Source: Cyanobacteria bacterium OH_PDB_112 (GTDB lineage: Bacteria; Cyanobacteriota; Vampirovibrionia; Gastranaerophilales; CAJFVJ01). From it: DNA of 13,487 nucleotides. Location: positions 1-13,487 of the forward strand of contig JAEWLZ010000023.1 in the NCBI GenBank assembly GCA_023457295.1. Direction: 5' to 3'. Positions 7,866 through 13,487 of the stretch are shown one piece after another (the first letter of the stretch is position 1; the number at the start of each line of letters is the position of its first letter). Made by a program: the position numbers and the translations under genes. The notes beneath the pieces were generated by a model. The model did no database searches. It was not told the DNA's origin and saw only the letters and a program-made list of their open reading frames with translations.

Positions 7866-9215
7866 TTATACAGTTGCATTTTCAATTTTTAAACTGTATT
7901 TTGCGGCAGATTCATAATCGCCGTTTTCTTCAGCTAATTCTCTTTTTCTTTCCCAAGAATTTACACGTCCTTGTTTGAAGCTTCCGTCAAAAAAGCTTAC
8001 AACACCTCTTTTGCCCCAAGCATCACCGGCGCTTTGTGGTTCTGCTTTAGCTGATGGTGTTTGCTCCTGATTTTTTCCAAGCATTTGGGCTATTGCATTC
8101 ATTCCGCCTGAATTGCCCATCATTCCTCCAAACATTTGCATCATAAACATCATTGGCATCATTTTTGAAAAATCGCCGCTATCTATGGCTTCTGTCATTT
8201 GGTCTTGCATTTTTGCAAAGAAATCTTTTTTATCTTCTATTTTATAGTTGGCAGTTTCTTTGCCTTCTTTTGGCTCTTTTTTTGATTCTAAAGAATATTT
8301 GCCATCTTCATTTTGGTAAACCTCTAAATTCCCGTTTTTAATTTCTTCTTTGATTTGTTCAGGATTTAAATTTTTTCCGTCTTTATCTTTTATTTCTTTA
8401 CCTGAAATAAGTTTTTTGATATCGCTGTCACCGTCTTCGATTTTTTGAGTAACATATTCTTTATCTAAAAGAGCTACATCATTATCATTTTTTCTTGCGG
8501 TGCCTGCTTTTGTCAAATCTTCGCCTTTTTGGGCTTCGTCTTCTGTTTTGCCTGTTTTGGCACTTGTTAAAGCATTATTTTTATTGAAGGTTCTGATAGT
8601 TACTTTACCATCTTCAAAATTTGTTTCGGTTTTTGTACCTTTTTCTTTGTCGTATTCGGTTTTTTTGGTGAGTTTGTCTTTGTCATATTCATTTGTTGAT
8701 ACTTTTTCACCGTCTTTATAAGTTGTTTCAGAAACTTTTTTATCATCTTTATATGCAATTTCTGAAAGTTTTTTATTGTCTTTATCTATTTTTGTTTCAC
8801 TGCTTTTATTGCCGTTTTTATCGTAAGTTGTTTCAATTTTAGCGTCTGTTTCGTCAGTTTTTGATTCGAATTTTACATTGCCTTTGTTATCAAAAGTTTC
8901 AAACAGTTTATTATCTTTTGATTTAAGACTGTTAATGGTTCCTTGATTTGTAATTTGTATGTTATTGCTTTTTTCCAGTCCTAGGAATTTTTTATAATCT
9001 TCATCTTTTTCTTTATCAAGAGTTTTTATATAATCTCCCATTGAAGCATCTTTTCTGTTCGAATCTGATGAAGCCCAATCTTTATATTTTGAAAGCATTT
9101 TAGCAATGGTATCATCTTGACTATTATTTTGAGTTTTGTCAGCACTTTTTTGAAACTCATTAATATAAGCTTCATTAAAATTACCTTTATTTAATGTTAG
9201 ACTCAAAAAATCCAT
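7866..9215 (-). CDS. Unrecognised Lys/Asp-rich repeat protein with a Met-rich segment
   Basis: I do not recognise this 449-residue protein and assign no function. It has no signal peptide or membrane helix and is strongly hydrophilic. Residues 98-216 form about nine units of 10-13 residues with the pattern E-T-x-Y-D-K-x-G-x-K (for example ETTYDKNGNK, SETTYKDGEK, TEYDKEKGTK), resembling short beta-hairpin repeats of the MORN-2/YwqK kind. A charged region follows (217-335). Residues 352-372 contain ten methionines with Gly and Phe. The C-terminus (about 399-449) looks folded: WGKRGVVSFFDGSFKQGRVN, then a Glu/Lys helix. The start at 9215 has AGAAAGAG about 11 bases upstream. It is divergent from the kinase gene and 47 bases upstream of rlmN. 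An intracellular scaffold, or a substrate of a non-Sec secretion route, is possible. Confidence 0.85.
   Translation of the reverse strand: MDFLSLTLNKGNFNEAYINEFQKSADKTQNNSQDDTIAKMLSKYKDWASSDSNRKDASMGDYIKTLDKEKDEDYKKFLGLEKSNNIQITNQGTINSLKSKDNKLFETFDNKGNVKFESKTDETDAKIETTYDKNGNKSSETKIDKDNKKLSEIAYKDDKKVSETTYKDGEKVSTNEYDKDKLTKKTEYDKEKGTKTETNFEDGKVTIRTFNKNNALTSAKTGKTEDEAQKGEDLTKAGTARKNDNDVALLDKEYVTQKIEDGDSDIKKLISGKEIKDKDGKNLNPEQIKEEIKNGNLEVYQNEDGKYSLESKKEPKEGKETANYKIEDKKDFFAKMQDQMTEAIDSGDFSKMMPMMFMMQMFGGMMGNSGGMNAIAQMLGKNQEQTPSAKAEPQSAGDAWGKRGVVSFFDGSFKQGRVNSWERKRELAEENGDYESAAKYSLKIENATV
8568..8924 (-). repeat. Tandem short repeats within the Lys/Asp-rich gene
   Basis: This part encodes residues 98-216, about nine degenerate units of 10-13 residues centred on Y/F-D/K-x-G/D-x-K followed by alternating hydrophobic/Thr/Glu residues. 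The repeats are clear at protein level but have diverged at DNA level, so they are old and not a slippage tract. Confidence 0.7.
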
Positions 9216-9314
9216 AATTTAGATTCTCTTTCTTAAAATTAATAACTTCTACTTACTAATATAAAAACAAGTTGTTAAATAAAATTGCTATATTTGTTAT
9301 ATAAAAAGTATATA

Positions 9315-9333
9315 TTCTTAATATTTCTTAATA
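9315..9333. promoter_or_regulatory. Tandem TTCTTAATA decamer pair, possible regulator site
   Basis: TTCTTAATA occurs twice with a period of exactly 10 bases (9315-9323 and 9325-9333), one helical turn, in the intergenic region between two divergent genes and about 20 bases before the kinase -35 box. Such spacing is typical of OmpR/PhoB-type regulator sites. The AT-rich setting makes this tentative. Confidence 0.3.
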
Positions 9334-9352
9334 AATTATCTTGTAAAGATAT

Positions 9353-9381
9353 TTCATAACTGTTCTAAAAAGTAATATAAT
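9353..9381 (+). promoter_or_regulatory. Probable promoter of the PfkB kinase gene
   Basis: A perfect -10 TATAAT (9376-9381) stands 17 bases after TTCATA (9353-9358), a 4-of-6 match to the -35 consensus. It lies about 30 bases before the start codon, giving a short leader that includes the GGAG ribosome-binding site at 9400-9403. Confidence 0.5.
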
Positions 9382-9410
9382 CAAAGAAGGTATTTTTACG
9401 GAGAAAAAAC

Positions 9411-10457
9411 ATGTTTGATGTTATATCAATAGGCGGGGCGACTTTAGACTTTTTTGTGGAGTCTTCAAAAGACAGCATAATAAATATAAAAAGTCTTGAA
9501 GGTAAAAAAGAGTTTTTATGTTTTGGTTACGGAGACAAAATTGAAATTGAAAATTCCAGCTTTGATATCGGCGGAGGTGCTGTAAATACCGCGGTTAATT
9601 TTGCAAAATTGGGATTGTCTACGGCTTTGCTTGTCAAAACGGGAGCGGGGCATATTTCAAATTATCTTTTGAGTAAAGTACGCTCTAGGAATGTTGATAC
9701 TTCTTTTGTTGTTAAATCTACTTCGCAAAGGACGGGTTTTTCTATTATTTTGACAAGCTTTGAGGGAGATAGAACGGTTTTGACCCAGAGAGGCGCAAAT
9801 TCTACACTGGCTAAAGATGAGATTGATTGGGAAGCTTTAAAAAATACAAAATATATATATTGTTCTTCTTTGAGCAATTCATCTGAAGAAGTTTTATCGG
9901 ATATTGCGGATTTTTGTCATTTAAATTCAATAAAATTTGCTTGTAATCCGGGAGGGACTACAATTAATAAGGGTTTTGAGTCGCAAAAAAATATTTTTTC
10001 AAAAATGAATATTTTAATTTTAAATAAAAGCGAAGCCTCAAAATTGACAGGAATTGTTGAAAAATCGGAATCAAAATATGATGATATTTCAGATGTTAAA
10101 ATAAATCCTTATATTCAACAAATGCTAAAGGATTTAAAAGCTTGTGTAAAAGATATTGTTGTAATTACTGACGGTAAGGTGGGAGTATATGTTTTTGACG
10201 GTCAAAAAATATACTTTGCCGAGCCTTATCCTGCAAAAGTTGTTAGTACTTTAGGCGCGGGAGATGCTTTTGCTTCAACATTTATAGCCATGCTTGCAAA
10301 AGAAGGCAGTATTGAAAATGCTATTAAATTTGCCCTTATGAATTCCGCTTCTGTGGTTGGCGAATATGGAGCTCAAACAGGTTTGAAGACTTATGAAGAG
10401 CTTTTGGAAATTAATAAAAATGCTAAAGTTGATATCCATATTGTTGAAAAAGCCTGA
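9411..10457 (+). CDS. PfkB-family carbohydrate/nucleoside kinase
   Basis: A 348-residue ribokinase-fold kinase that transfers phosphate from ATP to a sugar, sugar-phosphate or nucleoside hydroxyl in the cytoplasm. Signatures: the N-terminal substrate region DIGGGAVNTAVNFAKLGL (52-69), equivalent to the first PfkB pattern; the NKSE segment (205-208) of the metal/phosphate site; VVITDGKVGVYVFDG (250-264); and the second PfkB pattern STLGAGDAFAST (279-290) with the catalytic base Asp285 and the anion hole GAGD. The ATG has GGAG 7 bases upstream and a good -10 box. The substrate cannot be fixed; adenosine, ribose and fructose kinases all share these features. All 19 phenylalanine codons are TTT, normal for this AT-rich genome. 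It is followed by a 131-base gap before the annexin-like gene, so it is probably monocistronic. Confidence 0.9.
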   Translation: MFDVISIGGATLDFFVESSKDSIINIKSLEGKKEFLCFGYGDKIEIENSSFDIGGGAVNTAVNFAKLGLSTALLVKTGAGHISNYLLSKVRSRNVDTSFVVKSTSQRTGFSIILTSFEGDRTVLTQRGANSTLAKDEIDWEALKNTKYIYCSSLSNSSEEVLSDIADFCHLNSIKFACNPGGTTINKGFESQKNIFSKMNILILNKSEASKLTGIVEKSESKYDDISDVKINPYIQQMLKDLKACVKDIVVITDGKVGVYVFDGQKIYFAEPYPAKVVSTLGAGDAFASTFIAMLAKEGSIENAIKFALMNSASVVGEYGAQTGLKTYEELLEINKNAKVDIHIVEKA

Positions 10458-10574
10458 TTTTTTAGTATTTTTCGCCGTATCTTAATATTTGTTTACAAAT
10501 AAATATAAAAAAGGCAATTTTTTTAAAATGTTTGTTTTTATATAAGTAAGAAAAGTTAAGGCAAGGGAAAATAC

Positions 10575-10580
10575 GAAAGG
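10575..10580 (+). promoter_or_regulatory. Strong ribosome-binding site of the annexin-like gene
   Basis: GAAAGG ends 8 bases before the ATG at 10589; a second purine run, AAGGGAAA, lies just upstream. Together with C-ending codon choice and a dedicated terminator it points to a well-expressed gene. A -10-like TATAAG at 10541-10546 has no convincing -35 partner. Confidence 0.55.
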
Positions 10581-10588
10581 TTAGTATT

Positions 10589-11347
10589 ATGCTAGGTTAT
10601 GGATTACAAGATTATATGATGGGTGGATACAATCCTTACATGATGGGTGCATATTCAATGATGAATCAAGGTTCATATTTGAACTTCAAAAACGAAAATG
10701 ATATGAAGAATTACTTCAATACAAAAATCGATGATTCTCAATCAGCACTTTATGCTTCAGGTCAAGGACGTATTTCTCAAAGAACTCAGCAACTTGCTCA
10801 ACAACTTCACGGTGCTTTAAAAGAGAAAGATTCTTCAGAAGCAGGTGAAATTTTAAATCAACTTAAAGATGACAAATATCAATTAGCAGGTCTTGAAAGA
10901 GTTTATGACTCAATGTATGGTTCAAGAACCGCTCTAAGACAAGATATCAGAAATGGTATGGAAGGTAACAGAGTTCTTAAACACTTCGGTTTAGGTGCAG
11001 TTAATGACGTTGTCTTCGGTGCTAAAAAAGCAGTTTTGGGTATGTTCGGTTTAAATCCGATGACAGAAGATGAAGCTATTTCTACTCTTAACGCAGGTGC
11101 TGAAGTAGATACTGTAATTGCGGCAAATGCTCTTAAAGATGCTACAAACGGTCCTTCAGATAAAGAAACTCTTAATCGTGTTCTTAGCTTCTCAGGTCAC
11201 AGAATGAATGAAATCGGTGCATCTTATAGTCAAATGGGCAGTGACTTAAATAGAGATATCAGAAAAAGTCATTATTTCTTATTCGATGCTCCTGCTGCTT
11301 CTGAAAAATTAAATACACAAATTTCAAGCTTTATGGCAAATGCCTAA
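10589..11347 (+). CDS. Protein with two annexin-like helical repeats
   Basis: A 252-residue cytosolic-looking protein without a signal peptide. The first 30 residues are low-complexity Met/Tyr/Gly (MMGGYNPYMMG). Residues 70-133 fit the annexin repeat in order: AxxLxxALKExDSSExxxIL, then an amphipathic helix with LERVYDSMYGS, then LRQDI and a glycine before VLKHF. Residues 178-226 fit again: AANALKDATNGPSDKETLNR, VLSFSGHRMNEIGASYSQMG, SDLNRDI. This matches the annexin scheme (ALxxAMKGxGTDExxLIxIL, IxxxYxxxYGxxLxxDI) at helix positions. The GxGTD calcium loop is degenerate (EKDSS and NGPSD), so calcium-dependent membrane binding is doubtful. Residues 134-177 between the repeats are unassigned. 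Eight of nine Phe codons are TTC against none of 19 in the kinase next door, suggesting high expression or a different origin. Annexin homology is inference from reading alone. Confidence 0.8.
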   Translation: MLGYGLQDYMMGGYNPYMMGAYSMMNQGSYLNFKNENDMKNYFNTKIDDSQSALYASGQGRISQRTQQLAQQLHGALKEKDSSEAGEILNQLKDDKYQLAGLERVYDSMYGSRTALRQDIRNGMEGNRVLKHFGLGAVNDVVFGAKKAVLGMFGLNPMTEDEAISTLNAGAEVDTVIAANALKDATNGPSDKETLNRVLSFSGHRMNEIGASYSQMGSDLNRDIRKSHYFLFDAPAASEKLNTQISSFMANA

Positions 11348-11391
11348 TTAAAAAAATTATATAAAACCTTAAGTATAGTCCCTGTATTAAT

Positions 11392-11416
11392 AGCGATGCT
11401 TATGCATCGCTTTTGT
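11392..11416 (+). terminator. Rho-independent terminator of the annexin-like gene
   Basis: AGCGATGC (11392-11399), loop TTAT, GCATCGCT (11404-11411): a perfect 8-base-pair stem followed by a T-rich tail (TTTTGTATTT). It lies 45 bases after the stop codon and closes the transcription unit. Confidence 0.88.
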
Positions 11417-11420
11417 ATTT

Positions 11421-11455
11421 AAAAACGGATGTAAAAAACGAAACGAGAGTTTTGT
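11421..11455 (+). repeat. 35-base direct repeat, copy 1
   Basis: Begins AAAAACGGATG and ends GAGAGTTTTGT. It is identical to the copy at 11514-11548 except for one C/T change. Confidence 0.85.
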
Positions 11456-11480
11456 TTTTTACTGGACGAAAGCGACGTAA

Positions 11481-11501
11481 GAGTTCTCAAAAAAAGAACT
11501 C
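11481..11501. repeat. Inverted repeat GAGTTCT / AGAACTC
   Basis: A perfect 7-base stem (11481-11487 with 11495-11501) around a 7-base A-rich loop, between the two direct repeats. No T-run follows on either strand, so it is not a standard terminator. Confidence 0.55.
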
Positions 11502-11513
11502 CACAGGAGCAAA

Positions 11514-11548
11514 AAAAACGGATGTAAAAAATGAAACGAGAGTTTTGT
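11514..11548 (+). repeat. 35-base direct repeat, copy 2
   Basis: Matches 11421-11455 with one difference. Its last bases (TTTTGT) run directly into the leader block shared with the second GLUG-family gene. Confidence 0.85.
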
Positions 11549-11629
11549 AACAAATTTTTAATAATTCCTTAAATTTCTTCAAGCACATGTGTTTATTTGC
11601 CGATAAGACGAGTGTATGTGTGTAGAAAA
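11543..11629 (+). repeat. Conserved 5' leader block, copy 1
   Basis: Starts TTTTGTAACAAATTTTTAAT and ends GTGTGTAGAAAA. It recurs at 13296-13384 with few changes. It contains three decamer-like steps (11555-11564 TTTTTAATAA, 11565-11574 TTCCTTAAAT, 11575-11584 TTCTTCAAGC). Its place before both tandem genes suggests a promoter/operator region, though no clean -35/-10 pair is visible. Confidence 0.75.
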
Positions 11630-11706
11630 GCGCATTGCGAGCCAAGGCTGAATTGAGTGGCGAGAGCCACGAAAGAAACGCCGTTAAGAGCGAGCAAGCA
11701 AGTGTA
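11630..11706 (+). other. 76-base GC-richer insert in the leader, with small hairpins
   Basis: Present between the leader block and the ribosome-binding region of the first gene and absent from the second. It holds CGCATTGCG (11631-11639) and GTGGC-GAGA-GCCAC (11657-11670), a stem capped by a GNRA-type tetraloop. A segment ACGAAAGAAACGCCGTTAAG (from 11669) resembles ACGAAAGCGACGTAAGAG near 11466, so it may be a degenerate dispersed element. Confidence 0.5.
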
Positions 11707-11724
11707 AAGGAAAAAGACTTAAAA

Positions 11725-13293
11725 ATGGGTTTGTCGTCAAATCAGGCAAGATTTTTATCTCTAACCTCAAGGCAAGTTGACCTGGAGCATCGTATTCAGC
11801 AAATTTGCCAGAGACGTCTGCGTTTGTCTTCTGAACTTGAAAAAGTTGCTACACAATACAATAATTCAATATCAAATCGTAAGATGTTCACGCCATCAAC
11901 TGCGGGATTGAACAAATTGGATTTGAACACATTAAAATCTCTCGGTTATAAGGTGATTGATGCTGTAACCAAAACAGCCGCCAACTCACCGATAAAAGCA
12001 ATAACACAACTATCAGAAACAGCAGCTCTTTCGGGCGGATATGATGCTGATCATATAATTCACAATGCTTCTGAGTTTGTAAGCAAAATCACATCCGATT
12101 TGGGCGGAAACTTCATTCTGACATCTGATATTGATATGTCAGAGCTTGGGACTTTGTCAAATTCTGCCATAAATGGAGTATTCACAGGGAATTTTGATGG
12201 AAATGGTTACACTTTTAGCAATCTATCTATTAATACAAGCACAACTACTTCGGTAGGACTTTTTTCTTCAAATACAGGAATAATAAAAAATGTTGCTATA
12301 GAAAATGCTAAAATTTCTGCTGCAAATTCTAATGGCGTAGCTGCTCTTGCTGGGACAAACAGTGGGACTGTAACTAATTCTTATTCATCTGGTAATATTA
12401 GCGGTTATCAAAGAACAGGAGGGCTTGTAGGTATAAATAGTGGAGCAACGGCAGTTATTTCAGATAGTTACTCAACAGCGGATGTTTCATCAATAGATGT
12501 AGGGGCTGGTGGGCTTTCAGGCGTTAATTGGGCCGGTGCTGTTATAGAAAGATGTTATGCCACAGGCGATGTTATTGGTGGTAGTAGTGGAGTAGGAGGG
12601 CTTGTAGGCGGAAATAGAGCAACTTTAAATAATAGTTATTCTACAGGTAGTGTTACCGGTGTAGATCAAGTAGGCGGTCTTGTCGGACTTGCAACAGATG
12701 CAGCGATAACAAATAGTTATACAACATCATCTGTATATAGTTCAGGAGCGAGTGTCGGCGGTATTACTGGAACGGTAGGAAGTGGTGGTTCCGTAGACAA
12801 TACAAACTTCTATAAAAATAATTTATCTTCCCCTGGTTCAGGTAGCACTGCTGTTAATGGTAATACAAATCCTTTACCTACGGGAACTTGGAATACAAGC
12901 GTTTGGGATTTAACAACAAATCTTCCTTCGTTAATATCAACAGGCGGAATAAATTCTGAAAGACTTGAAGCTGGACTCCGTAGCGGAAAATATTCTCTTG
13001 CGCGCGAAGCTGATGAATTCACTCAAGAATCGTTGACTATCAATGGAGATGAGTATGAAGAAATTGACTGGCGCTCAACCCCTGGGATTTTTGACGAACT
13101 CTATAAAGGTGATGATGTCGAAGCGGAAAATAAATACGATAAGACAGTAGAAGAAATAAACGCACAAGATAAAAAACTTCAGCTTGAACAAACTTCTATC
13201 GAGGTAGAATACAAAGCTATAAGCTCAGAACGAGAATCTGTCAAGAAAATCTTAGACCAGAACGCGCAAAGTTCTTTTAAATATTTCTCATAA
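11725..13293 (+). CDS. GLUG-repeat protein with conserved coiled-coil-like ends (family member 1)
   Basis: A 522-residue protein with three parts. Residues 1-55 (MGLSSNQARFLSLTSRQVDL onward) are a charged, heptad-like helix. Residues about 128-170 (FILTSDIDMSELG, GNFDGNGYTFSNL) lead into GLUG repeats at about 199-350, with GLVG/GLSG/GITG at 233, 263, 293, 318 and 346, each preceded by an SYSTGSV-type strand; GLUG repeats build beta-solenoids found in adhesins. Residues 465-522 are a second Lys/Glu/Gln helix ending SSFKYFS. There is no Sec signal, membrane helix or cell-wall anchor, which is unusual for an adhesin-like repeat. The ATG at 11725 is chosen over an upstream TTG at 11635 because the second copy shares the start, the AAGGAAAAAGACTTAAAA before it, and has stops or different sequence upstream. 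Localisation, partner and role are unknown. Confidence 0.88.
   Translation: MGLSSNQARFLSLTSRQVDLEHRIQQICQRRLRLSSELEKVATQYNNSISNRKMFTPSTAGLNKLDLNTLKSLGYKVIDAVTKTAANSPIKAITQLSETAALSGGYDADHIIHNASEFVSKITSDLGGNFILTSDIDMSELGTLSNSAINGVFTGNFDGNGYTFSNLSINTSTTTSVGLFSSNTGIIKNVAIENAKISAANSNGVAALAGTNSGTVTNSYSSGNISGYQRTGGLVGINSGATAVISDSYSTADVSSIDVGAGGLSGVNWAGAVIERCYATGDVIGGSSGVGGLVGGNRATLNNSYSTGSVTGVDQVGGLVGLATDAAITNSYTTSSVYSSGASVGGITGTVGSGGSVDNTNFYKNNLSSPGSGSTAVNGNTNPLPTGTWNTSVWDLTTNLPSLISTGGINSERLEAGLRSGKYSLAREADEFTQESLTINGDEYEEIDWRSTPGIFDELYKGDDVEAENKYDKTVEEINAQDKKLQLEQTSIEVEYKAISSERESVKKILDQNAQSSFKYFS
12319..12774 (+). repeat. GLUG repeats coding region
   Basis: Five units of about 25-32 residues (residues 199-350), each with a G-G-L-V-G turn and a N/D-S-Y-S/A-T-G-D/S-V strand. 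Units differ at DNA level, so there is no recent tandem expansion. Confidence 0.8.
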
Positions 13294-13295
13294 AC

Positions 13296-13384
13296 TTTTG
13301 TAACAAATTTTTAATAATTCCTTAAAATTCTTCAAGCGGATGCGTGTTTTTGTCGATGTGACGAGTGTATGTGTGTGTAGAAAA
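13296..13384 (+). repeat. Conserved 5' leader block, copy 2
   Basis: Near-copy of 11543-11629. It starts 3 bases after the stop codon of the first gene and contains the decamer-like steps at 13308-13317, 13318-13327 and 13328-13337. It passes directly into the ribosome-binding region without the 76-base insert seen in copy 1. Confidence 0.8.
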
Positions 13385-13404
13385 TTAAGGAAAAAGACTT
13401 AAAA

Positions 13405-13487
13405 ATGGGTTTGTCGTCAAATCAAGCAAGATTTTTATCTCTAACCGCAAGGCAAGTTGATATGGAGCATCGTATCCAGCAAGTTTG
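13405..13487 (+). CDS. Second tandem family member, N-terminus only (cut by window end)
   Basis: Starts at ATG 13405 and is open to the right edge; 27 codons are visible, reading MGLSSNQARFLSLTARQVDM and then EHRIQQV. Over these 83 bases it differs from the first member (11725-11807) at six positions, giving only Ser/Ala, Leu/Met and Ile/Val changes. The sequence before the ATG (AAGGAAAAAGACTTAAAA) is identical. The central domain lies outside, so whether it also carries GLUG repeats cannot be seen. Confidence 0.85.
   Translation, partial: MGLSSNQARFLSLTARQVDMEHRIQQV

Larger units (their letters stand above)
11348..11724. other. 377-base non-coding region with terminator, repeats and hairpins
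   Basis: No gene is supported here. In order it holds the terminator of the annexin-like gene, a 35-base direct repeat (two copies), a 7-base-pair inverted repeat between them, the 5' leader block shared with the next family member, and a 76-base GC-richer insert with small hairpins. An open frame from a TTG at 11635 runs into the downstream gene but is judged untranslated. Confidence 0.7.

Noticed and set aside
10491..10500. GTTTACAAAT compared with the cyanobacterial RpaB HLR1 half-site
   Set aside because: Only one half-site matches; the required second half at two bases spacing is not convincing.
11635..11724. In-frame TTG giving a 30-residue N-terminal extension of the GLUG protein
   Set aside because: The extension is encoded by the insert missing from the second copy, while the ATG, its upstream stretch and the MGLSSNQARF start are shared by both copies.
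12319..12774. Repeats considered as a CRISPR or minisatellite array
   Set aside because: Periodicity is in the protein (GLUG units) with diverged DNA and no constant spacers.

Overview
This is an AT-rich stretch of a Gram-negative-type (diderm) bacterial chromosome. The envelope genes (two steps of Kdo synthesis for lipopolysaccharide, and a TolC-type outer-membrane channel) show the cell type. From memory of the protein family, the N-terminus starting MGLSSNQARF is typical of gut Vampirovibrionia/Melainabacteria (Gastranaerophilales), the non-photosynthetic sister group of Cyanobacteria. That placement is an inference and was not checked by a search. No rRNA, tRNA, CRISPR array, insertion sequence or phage gene was seen.

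Bases 1-5140 hold metabolic and envelope genes. The 3' part of a long-chain acyl-CoA/acyl-ACP synthetase is followed by the overlapping pair kdsD-kdsC (arabinose-5-phosphate isomerase and Kdo-8-phosphate phosphatase). A cytoplasmic GH38 alpha-mannosidase-like gene runs in the opposite direction, and its 3' end overlaps that of kdsC by 56 bases. Bases 5140-7820 hold a TolC-family efflux channel gene and, convergent with it at a one-base gap, rlmN (23S rRNA A2503 / tRNA methyltransferase).

Bases 7866-10457 hold a divergent pair. One is an unrecognised Lys/Asp-rich protein with about nine short beta-type repeats and a methionine-rich patch. The other is a PfkB-family sugar or nucleoside kinase. 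They share a 195-base AT-rich intergenic region with one credible promoter.

Bases 10589-13487 are the accessory and most interesting part. First comes a free-standing transcription unit for a 252-residue protein with two annexin-like helical repeats, a strong ribosome-binding site, C-ending codons and its own perfect terminator hairpin. Then comes a repeat-rich 377-base gap. Last are two tandem members of one family, the second cut by the window end. The complete member has coiled-coil-prone ends flanking a GLUG-repeat beta-solenoid and no signal peptide. The second member repeats the same 5' leader and the same first 27 codons almost exactly. This suggests a duplicated family with conserved ends and a replaceable centre.
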